Source: Flavobacteriales bacterium
Lineage (GTDB): Bacteria > Bacteroidota > Bacteroidia > Flavobacteriales_F > PHOS-HE28
DNA: 64,000 bases
NCBI GenBank assembly: GCA_019638085.1
Contig: JAHBUL010000005.1
Location: 1 to 64,000 of the forward strand
Direction: 5' to 3'
Shown here piece after piece: positions 54,101 through 62,446 of this stretch; position 1 is the first letter of the stretch; each line of letters opens with the position of its first letter. The notes under the pieces are model-generated. The model was not told where the DNA came from. It made no database searches and saw only the letters and a list, made by a program, of their open reading frames with translations. The translations under genes and the position numbers were made by a program.

Positions 54101-57100
54101 CCTCCGGCGGCACATGGAGCGGTACGGGCGTAACGCCGGGCGGGTCCTTCATGCCCAACGGTCCGGGCACCTTCACCCTCACCTATGCGCTCACCGACGG
54201 CAACGGTTGCTTCGCCAGCGATTCGATAACGGTGACCGTGATCACCATCGACGATCCGGCCACCGCAGGCAATGATACTTCGCTCTGCCTCAATAGCGGC
54301 CCGCTCCAGCTTGTGGGCGGCCCTGCCGGTGGAACTTGGAGCGGATCGCATGTGGATGCAACGGGCCTGTTCGACCCCGCAGTGGAAGGCAGCTTCATCC
54401 TCACCTATTCCGTGGGGAACGGCTCCTGCATCACGCAGGACCAAGTGGAGATCACCGTACTGCCGTTGCCCGTGATCGATATCACCTCCATGGAGGATGC
54501 ATGCATCGATGCGGGTATCCAGACCTTTACCGCCACACCCACCGGCGGCACGTGGAGCGGCACGGGGATCACGGATGCCGCGTTGGGGACCTTCGATCCG
54601 GCCCTGAGCGATGTGGGCCTTTTCACCATCACCTATGCCTACACCGATGCCAATGGCTGCAGCAACAGCACCACCGGCGATGTGGAGGTAGCGCCGCTGC
54701 CCGTGGCGGAATTCTCGAACGATCCCACGGCCTGCACAAACGTGGCCTTCCCATTCACCGATGAGAGCACCGGTGCCAACGCTTGGATCTGGGATTTCGG
54801 TGATGGCGACAGTGCCTTCGTGCAATTCCCCACACATAGCTACACCACCGCCGGCACGTTCAGCGTCACGCTCACGGCCGTTTCTCCAGCGGGTTGCACG
54901 CACGCGGTCACCCATGATGTCACGGTTTGGCAAGGTCCTACGATCGGCTTGGATCTTTCCCCAGTGGATGGTTGCGGGCCCTTGGTGGTGACCTTGGATA
55001 ACCAGAGCTCCGGCGATGGTGTGAGCTATGTGTGGGACTTCGGTGATGGCGACAGTTCCGTAGTGGAGCAGCCGGGCCAGCACACTTACTATGCGGACCT
55101 GGATGGAGACACCACCTACACCATCACGCTTACCGCGACCAACTTCTGCGGGTCGGTGGATTCCGTGCGCACCGTCACCGTACACCCCGTACCCACTGCA
55201 CTCTTCGGCCCGGACTTCGACTCCGGTTGCTCGCCGTGGCCGGTCACCTTCAGCAACGTCACCATCGGCCAGGCCGATAGCTTCTTCTGGGACTTCGGGG
55301 ACGGCCTCACCAGCACCACCATGGACAGCTTGGTGCAGCACACCTATTACACCGGTGCCAACGACACCACCTACACCATCACGCTGGTGGCCACCAACGG
55401 CTGCGGAAGCGATACGGCGAACTATACGATCACCGTGCTGCCCAACAACATCACCGCTTTCTTCAATACCGATACCACCAGCGGCTGCGCACCGCTCACG
55501 GTCAACTTCACCCAGTACAGCATCGGCGCCACCAACTGGCATTGGAACCTCGGGAACGGCAATGTGAGCACCGACCAGAACGCCACCGCCACGTACGATA
55601 CCGCCGGCGTGTACACCGCCACGCTCTTCGCCGACAACGGCTGCAGCTACGATACAGTGAGCGTGCAGATCACCGTGCAGGCCTCGCCACCTGCGGACTT
55701 CGACATCCTGCCGGGCCTGCATTGCGCGGGAACGCCGGTGCAATTCACCAACAACACGCCTGCGCCCGCCGGGTTGAATTGGGATTTCGGCGATGGCGGC
55801 AGCTCCACCCTTTCCGCGCCCACACACAGCTACACTGCGGCAGGCAGCTACAACGTCACCCTGTCCGTGGCTTCCACGCTGAATCCTTGCCCGGCCGTCC
55901 TCACGCAGACCGTGAACATCCTGACCACGCCCGATGCCACCTTCAGCGCCGATCCGCTCAGCGGCTGCATCCCCTTGGCCGTGCAGTTCACCAACAGCAG
56001 TACGGATGCGGACTTCTACCTGTGGGACTTCGGCGACGGCAACACCATCGGTGCCAGCGATCCCGCCCACAGCTTCGTGGCTGCGGGTACCTACCAGGTG
56101 CGGCTGGTGGCGGAGAACCTGAACGGCTGCACGGACACGCTGGTATCGAACGTGGTGGCCTTCCCGCTCCCGGTGAGCGCCTTCACCATGGCCGCCGATC
56201 AGAGCTGCATTTCGCCGGCCACCGTGCAGCTCAGCAACGCTTCCTCCGGCGCGGTGAGCTATTCGTGGGACTTCGGCAACGGGACCAGTTCGCTCTTGAA
56301 CGATCCGGTGGCCACCTTCGATGGCCCCGGCACCTACACCATCACGCTCACCGCAACCAACCAGTACGGTTGCACGCACAGCAGCACCGATCAGTACACC
56401 GTGCATCCCACGCCGGTGGCGCAGTTCATGCCGGAGCCGCAACCGGCCTGCGCGGGCTACCCTGTCACCTTCGTGAACACCGCACTGAACGCGAGCAGCT
56501 TCCAATGGCACTTCGGGGATGGGGAAAGCTCCACGGAAGCCTCGCCGTGGCACATCTATCCGGCAGGCGATTACGATGTAACGCTGATCGCCACCGGTGC
56601 TGGTGGCTGTGCAGATACGCTACACGTGCCGGCGGCGGTACACGTGGACCCCACGCCCACGGCGGCCTTCAGCTACGTGCCGATGCAGAGCACCACCTAC
56701 GCCTTGCAGTTCCACAACGAAAGCACCGATGCCGTCAGTTGGATCTGGGACTTCGGCGATGGCGAATACTCCACGGAATACCAGCCGCTCCACCTCTTCC
56801 CGGCAGGGCCAAGCGACCTCTATCCGCTCTGCCTGGTGGCCATCAATTCCTTCGGCTGCCCGGATACCTTGTGCCAACCTGTGGTCGCCACGAGCGATCC
56901 GGACATCTACGCGCCCAACGCGTTCACCCCGGACCAGGACGGCTTGAACGAGGACTTCCTGCCCATCCTCAACGGCTTCGATGATTGGCGCTATCGTTTC
57001 TACGTCTTCAATCGCTGGGGCGAAGTGATCCACGATAGCCGGGACCGTCACACTCCCTGGGACGGCCGGTACCACGGCAAGCCGGTGAAGAGCGACGTGT

Positions 57101-57183
57101 ACGTCTGGAAGGTGGTGCTGAACCGCAGCGGGGATGAACGCGTGTACTACGGGCACGTGACCGTGGTGCGTGGGACGGAGTAG
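51112..57183 (+). CDS. Giant PKD-repeat surface protein with type B T9SS sorting domain
   Basis: A 2023-residue exported protein. Signal peptide ends GSVRAQ. Roughly the first 400 residues contain a PKD/Ig start and Cys-paired domains. A middle block (about 750-1180) has six units with the word GGTWSG or AGSWSG. The region about 1200-1880 holds nine PKD-like units marked by WDFGDG or close variants (WNLGNG, WDFGNG, WHFGDG). The C-terminal about 90 residues (YAPNAFTPDQDGLNEDFLP, YVFNRWGEVIHDS, KSDVYVWKVVL) are the gliding-motility-associated CHU_C domain, a type B signal that does not rely on the type A fold. It is likely an adhesin or stalk. It ends one base before the reading frame that leads to the kinase gene. 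Confidence 0.93.
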   Translation: MRQPRALFSLATSFLFVLLSGSVRAQVVADAGSSATICPGGPVTLGGAAATGGTAPYQYSWAPAAGLNNPNVLHPVCTTSTTRTYTLTVTDADGATATSQVTITVNPSPGINLSCTNATTSTYGGVLTFSVCGLGANTYDFQFTDASTALPGATFSMDWGNGQTANPGSAGWADTQQYPFGLTSGTYTIQDPGPNGCTRTLPFNVFVGEVPLGGLSVVSNSSICTGSSISFEWNNFETNPPGTLYIVDYGDGVIDTLPQPPQAAFSHVYNSSSCAVGGEFSIAWRITNPCDTRTGQINQIRVSESPVVSFTVSPNDTVCTNSTVTFTDNSLGAQAPSCTDPKHIWSITPAVGWTASGAMGSVNSQPTNPSLWISGATSLGVTFTTPGTYTVMDVTGNICGMDTLVRTICVEAPPLPAFTLSPTTGCSPLVSNTVNTSTSPNSCSTRYQWLINTGSAACGGSTAATFSGGTNAASTQPQFTFTGAGSYTVTLRAINSCGTFPVDQVVTVGAPPVVSVNAVNGICEGQSVAPSATFTACGSPITSHAWTLTGGNPSSANTQDPGTIVYPASGNFTITAAASSACGTTTSSTPLSVTPLPAAPIVGGPITLCVGETLNLSATAVAGISFQWTGPNGFFSTSASPSIPDVTLANQGVYAVSASGGGCSGPSSTVTVTVNPAPVVNITPTVPSVCAGQAATLTASGGSNYQWTTGGVNIGSGTPFTFTPATTTTVVLHGDAGGCTGTSSTLVTVHPVPVVNAGMDRIFCQSNSPQVLFPNTFGGTWSGDPNVSADGYFTPSTQGVFQLIYTVVSPQGCANTDTIQVTVDPPAAAADAGPDTLLCHNAAPVQLTGTPAAGSWSGDISIGGLFNPVTVGTFTVTYVAGSGSCTVSDQAVVTVVPAPVVDAGTDAQLCIDAPVLTLNATPLGGTWSGTGISGNIFDPQAAGAGDHPLSYTYTDGNGCSTTAIRTITVDPLPVVFAGNDTLFCDQPVAQTLAGHSPSGGTWSGTGVTPGGSFMPNGPGTFTLTYALTDGNGCFASDSITVTVITIDDPATAGNDTSLCLNSGPLQLVGGPAGGTWSGSHVDATGLFDPAVEGSFILTYSVGNGSCITQDQVEITVLPLPVIDITSMEDACIDAGIQTFTATPTGGTWSGTGITDAALGTFDPALSDVGLFTITYAYTDANGCSNSTTGDVEVAPLPVAEFSNDPTACTNVAFPFTDESTGANAWIWDFGDGDSAFVQFPTHSYTTAGTFSVTLTAVSPAGCTHAVTHDVTVWQGPTIGLDLSPVDGCGPLVVTLDNQSSGDGVSYVWDFGDGDSSVVEQPGQHTYYADLDGDTTYTITLTATNFCGSVDSVRTVTVHPVPTALFGPDFDSGCSPWPVTFSNVTIGQADSFFWDFGDGLTSTTMDSLVQHTYYTGANDTTYTITLVATNGCGSDTANYTITVLPNNITAFFNTDTTSGCAPLTVNFTQYSIGATNWHWNLGNGNVSTDQNATATYDTAGVYTATLFADNGCSYDTVSVQITVQASPPADFDILPGLHCAGTPVQFTNNTPAPAGLNWDFGDGGSSTLSAPTHSYTAAGSYNVTLSVASTLNPCPAVLTQTVNILTTPDATFSADPLSGCIPLAVQFTNSSTDADFYLWDFGDGNTIGASDPAHSFVAAGTYQVRLVAENLNGCTDTLVSNVVAFPLPVSAFTMAADQSCISPATVQLSNASSGAVSYSWDFGNGTSSLLNDPVATFDGPGTYTITLTATNQYGCTHSSTDQYTVHPTPVAQFMPEPQPACAGYPVTFVNTALNASSFQWHFGDGESSTEASPWHIYPAGDYDVTLIATGAGGCADTLHVPAAVHVDPTPTAAFSYVPMQSTTYALQFHNESTDAVSWIWDFGDGEYSTEYQPLHLFPAGPSDLYPLCLVAINSFGCPDTLCQPVVATSDPDIYAPNAFTPDQDGLNEDFLPILNGFDDWRYRFYVFNRWGEVIHDSRDRHTPWDGRYHGKPVKSDVYVWKVVLNRSGDERVYYGHVTVVRGTE

Positions 57184-57329
57184 TGGTGCGGTCATGGCCA
57201 TTGGATAATTCGTCCGCACAAAAAGTCTTGTCTGTTCGAACGCCAGTCGCGAGGGATTTTCCAGTAGCTTATGGGCAACTCGGTTGGTCGCCCTTACTAC
57301 CTTGCAGTTCACACCCCAAACCGCCACCC

Positions 57330-59537
57330 ATGTTGCGCCCCCTGCTGTTCTTGGCCCTGCTCATCTCCGTTCTGCGCATACAAGCGAAGGAGCCGGACCG
57401 GCTGGATTCCCTTTGGCAGGCCCATGGTGATCCGCAGGCCACCACCCATGAACGCCTGCTCACCTTGCACGAGCTGGTGCTGGCCATGCGCTCGGTGGAT
57501 CAGGACAGTAGCATGGTGCTGGCCCGGAACCTGTTGGCCGAAGCCAAGGACGCGCGCGATACATTGATGATCGCCTTGGGCTACCGCGACATCGGGCTGG
57601 CCTTCCTGATGATGCGCTCCAGCGTTCCGTCACTGACCTATTTGGACAGCTCGCTGGTGTACTATTCCAGCCGGAATGATAGCGCCTACCTGGTGGGGGC
57701 CGGTGCGGTGGAAAGCAACATGGCCTTCGCATACAGGAAGTTGGGCCGCATGGAGGAATCCATGGAGCACAACCGCCGCAGCATCGCGCTGCACCGGCGT
57801 GCCAACGATGAGGAAGGCATCGTGTATTGCTACAATGGCATGGGCCTCACCTTCCAGTTCCAAGGGCAGCCGGACAGTGCCTTGGTGTATTACCAGATGT
57901 GCGCGGACCTCGCGGAGAAGCTGGGGATGGAGCAGATGGCCGGCGGTGCCTACGGCAACATGGGGAACGTTTATTCGGGCACGGGACGCATCGGCGAGGC
58001 GATCGACATGACGTACAAGAGCTTGGCCATATTGGAACGGGCCAAGGACCAAGCGGGCGTGGCGGCTTGCCTCACTACCATCAGTGAACTGAAGGCCACC
58101 ACCGGCGATAACGAGGAAAGCCTGCAACTGCTGCTGCGCGCTTATGCGCTTTACGAGGCGGCCGACCACCGGCAAGGCATGATGACCGCCGGTAGCAGCA
58201 TCGGCGGCCGGCTGATGGAACTGGGGCGGCCGGATAGTGCGGTGATGATGTTGGAGAAGGCCTTGGCCCTTGAGCGCGGGGCGGATGTGAAGGACCTGAT
58301 GGGGCGCACGCTGTTGTCCTTGGGTCAGGTGTACCGGCTCACGGGCCGCACCGCCGATGCCTCACGGGTGCTGCTGGAGGCGATCGCCTTGGCGCAGGAG
58401 CTGGATGATGCCCCAAGCGAGGCCATGGCCCGTGCCGCTTTGGGCCGGGTGGAGCTGGATCGCGGAAAACCGGAACGGGCGCTGAAGGAATGCACAAAGG
58501 GCTTGGCACTTTCGGAGCGGAACCCGATATCCGCCGAGCGGCAGAACAATTGCGAATGCTTGTACCTCGCCTATAAGGCCACCGGGAACGGCATGCTCGC
58601 GCTGAAATACCACGAGACCTTCGTCAGCATCAACGACAGCCTCACGTCCGAGCAGCTGCTAAAACAGCTCACCCAGCGGGACATGATGTACACGTTCGGG
58701 AAGAAGCAACTTGCCGACAGCCTGCGCTTTGCGGGGGAACGGAAGCAGCTGGAAAGTGAACGCACCATTGAGGCACTGCGCGCGGACACGAACCGGAACC
58801 GTGCGCTGGCCACGGGTATCGGCGGGCTGATGCTGCTGGGAGGCAGCGGTGCTTGGTTCGTCGCGGACCGCAGGCGCAGGCGGGAGCGCTTCGAGAAGGA
58901 GGCCGCCACCTTGGAGACGCAGGCCTTGCGCAGCCAGATGAACCCGCACTTCATCTTCAACGCGCTCAACAGCATCAACGCGTTCGTGCAACGGAACGAC
59001 CAGGACAGTGCCAGCAGCTTCCTCGGCAAGTTCGCCCGGGTGATGCGGCTGGTGCTGGAGAACAGCCGCCACGCCGAGGTGCCGCTGAAGGATGACCTGG
59101 AGGCGCTGCGCGGCTACCTCGATCTGGAGCGCATGCGCATGGGGAAGAAGTTCGATTTTTCGATCACGGTGGATCCGGAGCTGGATCCCGAGGATGTGAT
59201 GGTGCCGCCCTTGGTGGTGCAGCCTTTCGTGGAGAATGCGATCTGGCACGGCATGGCGGGTAAGGAGGGAGGGGGCCACATCGATCTACGGGTGGCGAAG
59301 CACGGTGGGCAGCTCCGCTGGACCATCGAGGACGACGGTTCGGGTCGCAACGCCCCCAAGGCACCACCCGCACCGGATGCGCCAAGGAAAAAGACCTCCT
59401 TGGGCACGGCGATCACCCGCGCCCGCCTGGACCTGGTGCAGAAGCAGCATGGCGGCAAGGCGGGATTCCATTACACGGATCTGCCGCAGGGCACGCGCGT
59501 GGAGGTGGATATGCCGTTGCTTTCAGCGTTCGGGTGA
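57330..59537 (+). CDS. TPR-containing LytS-type sensor histidine kinase
   Basis: A 735-residue membrane kinase. Signal/anchor at 1-18, then a periplasmic region of about 480 residues made of TPR-like helical repeats (for example CYNGMGLTFQFQGQPDSALV and GNMGNVYSGTGRIGEAIDM). One transmembrane helix (about 495-515, LATGIGGLMLLGGSGAWFV) precedes a His_kinase (LytS) domain with QMNPHFIFNALNSINAFV; the phosphorylated His is His540. The ATP domain shows VPPLVVQPFVENAIWHG and WTIEDDGSGR. The LytTR response regulator downstream is the likely partner. The ATG at 57330 gives the signal peptide. Confidence 0.9.
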   Translation: MLRPLLFLALLISVLRIQAKEPDRLDSLWQAHGDPQATTHERLLTLHELVLAMRSVDQDSSMVLARNLLAEAKDARDTLMIALGYRDIGLAFLMMRSSVPSLTYLDSSLVYYSSRNDSAYLVGAGAVESNMAFAYRKLGRMEESMEHNRRSIALHRRANDEEGIVYCYNGMGLTFQFQGQPDSALVYYQMCADLAEKLGMEQMAGGAYGNMGNVYSGTGRIGEAIDMTYKSLAILERAKDQAGVAACLTTISELKATTGDNEESLQLLLRAYALYEAADHRQGMMTAGSSIGGRLMELGRPDSAVMMLEKALALERGADVKDLMGRTLLSLGQVYRLTGRTADASRVLLEAIALAQELDDAPSEAMARAALGRVELDRGKPERALKECTKGLALSERNPISAERQNNCECLYLAYKATGNGMLALKYHETFVSINDSLTSEQLLKQLTQRDMMYTFGKKQLADSLRFAGERKQLESERTIEALRADTNRNRALATGIGGLMLLGGSGAWFVADRRRRRERFEKEAATLETQALRSQMNPHFIFNALNSINAFVQRNDQDSASSFLGKFARVMRLVLENSRHAEVPLKDDLEALRGYLDLERMRMGKKFDFSITVDPELDPEDVMVPPLVVQPFVENAIWHGMAGKEGGGHIDLRVAKHGGQLRWTIEDDGSGRNAPKAPPAPDAPRKKTSLGTAITRARLDLVQKQHGGKAGFHYTDLPQGTRVEVDMPLLSAFG

Positions 59538-60097
59538 GGGGCAAGGGATGTCGATGGTCGCGCCTGTGGGCGCTCTTGGGGGTTTCTGAGGAACCACGCT
59601 CCGATACATATCGGAGTCACACGCTCCGATATGTATCGGAGGAACACGGATCGTGTTTTGTGGGTTGTCATGTCGAACGCAGTTGTGGTGTGTCACATCG
59701 AGCGAAGCCGAGATGCGAGACACGGCAACCCTCTGGTGCATGTCTGACTTTTCTACGCTTGGAAGGTCCTTCTTGCTTCTCACACGCTGCGCGTGCTGCG
59801 AAGTGTCGCTCCGCTACTGGTCGAAATGAAAGAGCCTCTGGGATCCAACTCTAACGAAAGCTCGGACCCACAGGGGAAGAACCACGGTTCCACACGGATG
59901 TGAAAGGCATTTATCCGTGTTTATCCGCGTCCATCCGTGGTTCAAAGCCTGAGGCTCGCGTGAGAGTAGAGGATGCCAATATCCGCCACTTACCCCCCGG
60001 CACCCGCCACTTGCTCATTTGGGCTATGTCAGCGGCCGGGAGCACCGCAGTTTTGTATCGTCAACTACGGCAAATAACCCTTTCAACCAACCTCCCC
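59538..60097. other. Repeat-rich intergenic region without a gene
   Basis: Holds two adjacent perfect hairpins, CTCCGATACATATCGGAG (59599-59616) and CTCCGATATGTATCGGAG (59624-59641). A further stem CCTCTGGGATCC paired with GGACCCACAGG lies at about 59834-59874, and the 16-bp dispersed repeat at 59929-59944 is paired with GAACCACGG at 59879-59887. No convincing coding region. A weak box CAGTTTTG at 60048-60055 could serve the gene at 60098. Confidence 0.6.
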
Positions 60098-60598
60098 ATG
60101 AACTTCCAGCCACACACCAAGCGCACCTTGATCCACGCCGTAGTGATCGCGGCAGCCCTCTGCCTCTCCGCATACGCCAACGCACAGGACGTGGTGGTAT
60201 GCAAGGGCCAAGTGCTGCGCGACGAGGCTTCCACCACGCCCATCTCCCTGGTGATCATCAACGGCTCGGACACGGTGAGCGTGGTGATCGCGGACAACGG
60301 CAGCTTCTCCTTTGTTGCTCCGGCAGGCCAAGAGCTGTGGGTACGCTTCGGCACGGATGGCCGCACTGCGGGCGAGGTGATGTTCGCCGGACAGGAAGTT
60401 GGCCAGGACCATGCACCGGTCGCAGCCCGCTCCGCCTTCCTGGTGGAATTGCAACGGTCCACCTCGGAGGAAATGCCGAGCACGGTCTTCGTCTCTGGGA
60501 GCTTCTCCCGCACCGCACAGGTGGACACAGCTACCAAGGGGACCTTCCTCCCGGGGTACGGGTCCTCCGTTCCTGCCTCGGCCAGCGCATCCCGCTGA
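60098..60598 (+). CDS. Small exported hypothetical protein
   Basis: A 166-residue protein with signal peptide ending SAYANAQ. The first half (VVVCKGQVLRDEASTTPISL, VIADNGSFSFVAPAGQEL) looks like a CarboxypepD_reg-type beta-sandwich. The tail is Ser/Ala/Thr-rich and ends without a sorting domain. It lies between the kinase and its likely regulator, all in the same direction, which may mean a shared function, but no role can be named. Confidence 0.6.
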   Translation: MNFQPHTKRTLIHAVVIAAALCLSAYANAQDVVVCKGQVLRDEASTTPISLVIINGSDTVSVVIADNGSFSFVAPAGQELWVRFGTDGRTAGEVMFAGQEVGQDHAPVAARSAFLVELQRSTSEEMPSTVFVSGSFSRTAQVDTATKGTFLPGYGSSVPASASASR

Positions 60599-60685
60599 TC
60601 CGACCCCCCGCCTCCGGAGCATGGCCGCCTTTATGCGGCCATACCCATTTCGGGGGATGCGCAATGCTGGTCCGTGGCTTTCCAC

Positions 60686-60693
60686 TACCTTTT
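60686..60693 (+). promoter_or_regulatory. -7-like box TACCTTTT for the LytTR regulator
   Basis: Seven of eight match to TAnnTTTG, 24 bp upstream of the regulator ATG. Confidence 0.35.
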
Positions 60694-60717
60694 CACCATC
60701 AAAGTAGTCAAGCCACC

Positions 60718-61473
60718 ATGAGCACAATGACCGCCGTGATCGTTGATGATGAGGAGCACTGCCGGGAAGCCCTCAGCGGCCTGCTCGCACGCAAGCACCC
60801 GGACATTCCCCTGCTCGGCATGGCCACCAATGTGCCTGAGGGCACCGCCATGGTGGGCAAGCTGAACCCCAAGATCCTTTTTCTCGATATCGAGATCGGA
60901 AAGCAGACCGGCTTCGACCTGCTCCAGGCCATGGGCCCCGACAGGCCGCATGTGATCTTCACCACCGCCCACGAGGGCTATGCCGTAAAGGCCATCCGCT
61001 TCAGTGCCTTGGATTACCTGCTGAAACCCGTGGACCCCGAGGAGCTTGATCAGGCCATCGCCAAAGTGCGCCAGGCCGAACGCACACCCCAATCACCCGA
61101 CCAGTTCCTGTCGCTGCTGAAGAACCTCTCCCAGCCCAAGGACGCGGACCGCCGCATCGCCCTGCCCGTGGCCGACGGCCTGGAAATGGTGGATGTGGGC
61201 AACATCACCTACTGCGAAAGCGACGGCAACTACACGGTGGTACACCGCCACGAGAACAAGCGCCTGCTGATCAGCCGAACCCTGAAGGAATTCGAGGACA
61301 TCCTGGACCCCACGCAATTCGTGCGCATCCACCACTCCTTCCTCGTCAATGTGAAGCACGTGAAGAAGTACATCCGCGGCGAAGGCGGCGAGGTGATCAT
61401 GAGCGACGGCACCAACGTGGCCGTAAGCCGAAGAAAGAAGCAGGAGCTGATGGACAGCTTGGGCCGGTTGTGA
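60718..61473 (+). CDS. LytTR-family response regulator
   Basis: A 251-residue two-component regulator. Receiver domain 5-120 with acidic pair Asp10-Asp11, phosphoacceptor Asp57 in ILFLDIEIG, and Lys103 in DYLLKPV. The LytTR DNA-binding domain (about 148-245) includes ITYCESDGNYTVVH, LISRTLKEFEDIL, FVRIHHSFLVNVKHVKKYI and VAVSRRKKQEL. It typically binds imperfect direct repeats upstream of its targets. The LytS-type kinase at 57330 is the likely partner. The reading frame is open far upstream, but only the ATG at 60718 gives a proper receiver start. Confidence 0.93.
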   Translation: MSTMTAVIVDDEEHCREALSGLLARKHPDIPLLGMATNVPEGTAMVGKLNPKILFLDIEIGKQTGFDLLQAMGPDRPHVIFTTAHEGYAVKAIRFSALDYLLKPVDPEELDQAIAKVRQAERTPQSPDQFLSLLKNLSQPKDADRRIALPVADGLEMVDVGNITYCESDGNYTVVHRHENKRLLISRTLKEFEDILDPTQFVRIHHSFLVNVKHVKKYIRGEGGEVIMSDGTNVAVSRRKKQELMDSLGRL

Positions 61474-61690
61474 GGGAGTCTCTTTCTCTTGGTGCGAGAC
61501 TTCCGTTTTGGTATCACTTCAATCCCTCTCTTGGCGCGAGACTTCCGCCTCCGGAACTGTGCGCTCCAACCGGCGGATGTCTCGTGCCTTCGCATGAATA
61601 GCCCACGATCCATGGGAGACTTCGTCTCCACCTACCAGTCCACTGGCCACACTACAAGTGATACAACTTCAACTTAGCGGATCTGTGGTT
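61474..61690. other. Intergenic region with duplicated segments
   Basis: Contains two copies of TCTCTTGGYGCGAGACTTCCG (quoted here with one ambiguity, about 61485-61505 and 61528-61547). It also holds GGTATCACTTCAATCCC (about 61510-61526), which matches the 3' end of the downstream minus-strand gene at 61897 (GGGATCACTTCAACCCC). No coding region seen. Confidence 0.55.
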
Positions 61691-61891
61691 TGGCACGAGA
61701 GGACGGCTGATTGCCAGAGGTGCTTGTCAGCCTAACTCTCGCGCCGGAATTTCGGTATGGCACGAGAGGACGGCTGTTTGTCGCAGGTACTTTTCAGCCT
61801 AACTCTCGCTCGGGTATTTCGGTATGGCACGAGAGGACGGCTGTTTGCCGCAGGTACTTGTCAGCCTAACTCTCGCGCCGGTATTTTGGTT
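61691..61891. repeat. Three-copy 67-bp tandem hairpin array
   Basis: Units start at 61691, 61758 and 61825 and repeat with an exact 67-bp period and few mismatches. Within each unit, TGGCACGAGAGGACGGCTG pairs imperfectly with CAGCCTAACTCTCGCGCC to form a long stem with a loop of about 19 nt. The array ends right at the stop of the minus-strand gene at 61897. There is no spacer sequence between units, which argues against CRISPR. Confidence 0.8.
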
Positions 61892-61896
61892 CGGGA

Positions 61897-62289
61897 TCAC
61901 TTCAACCCCGGCCGGATCTCCGTCAACGTGGCGGTTGAATCCGTGCGGAAATCACGGAAGGTGGCTACCATGTAATGTACTTCCTGGCCGCCTGCGGTTC
62001 CGTATACGAAGTAGACCAAGCTGTCCTTGCTGCGCTGGCTGTCGCTGAAGTTGATGTCGCAGCTGTCGAGCACGGCGTTGCGCAGGTCTGCCAAGGTGAG
62101 GTTCAGTGGTGCCAGTTGGGCTTCTGCCGCAGGCGTGGCCTTCACCAACGTGTTCTTCAGCCGGAGCTTCACGCGGTGGTTGGGCATCCAGTCCGTGTTC
62201 TCCAGGCGCTTGCCGTAGATGGCCCATGCGAGCAGGCAACCAAGGCCGGTGCCGAAACCGAAGAGTACGAGGCGGCGAGTGAAGGTCAT
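61897..62289 (-). CDS. Small membrane-anchored protein (DUF4258-like)
   Basis: A 130-residue protein with one N-terminal membrane helix (LVLFGFGTGLGCLLAWAIYG) and a soluble domain. It resembles short Bacteroidota proteins encoded near ald, which I recall as DUF4258-type, through the pattern GCLL..IYG...PN.R....L followed by LNLTLADLRNAVLDSCDINFSDS. Function unknown. It is downstream of ald in the same direction, after a 157-bp gap containing the palindrome CCCCGATACATATCGGGG (62362-62379). Confidence 0.6.
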   Translation of the reverse strand: MTFTRRLVLFGFGTGLGCLLAWAIYGKRLENTDWMPNHRVKLRLKNTLVKATPAAEAQLAPLNLTLADLRNAVLDSCDINFSDSQRSKDSLVYFVYGTAGGQEVHYMVATFRDFRTDSTATLTEIRPGLK

Positions 62290-62361
62290 GTCGATAGATC
62301 AGCAAGATTCACCAGAAGAAGCAAAGAGAAGTGTGAATGGTGATTAGCGAATGGTGTCCCG

Positions 62362-62379
62362 CCCCGATACATATCGGGG
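62362..62379. repeat. CCGATA..TATCGG palindrome
   Basis: Perfect 18-bp palindrome CCCCGATACATATCGGGG, of the same family as those at 50839, 59599 and 59624. The rest of the 62290-62446 gap holds short repeats of the word GACTCAAGACT. Confidence 0.6.
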
Positions 62380-62446
62380 TGTATCGGGAGGTGATCGGGC
62401 GGCTGCGACTCAAGACTCACGACTCCTGACTCAAGACTGAACATCC

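Noticed and set aside
53023..56553. A 1176-codon open frame on the minus strand under the giant PKD gene
   Set aside because: It is the complement of a highly repetitive GC-rich gene, has no family features, and the plus-strand protein has clear domains. The same holds for other long opposite-strand frames, such as 37583-39670 and 12410-13462.
59538..59900. Small coding regions in the repeat-rich gap after the kinase
   Set aside because: Open frames there are short, low in coding signal and built from palindromic repeats.
60019..60717. Fusion of the LytTR regulator with upstream sequence
   Set aside because: The frame is open but shares DNA with the small exported protein gene in another frame; the receiver domain begins properly at ATG 60718.
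61691..61891. CRISPR array
   Set aside because: Units repeat head to tail with no unique spacers, only three copies, and no cas genes nearby.
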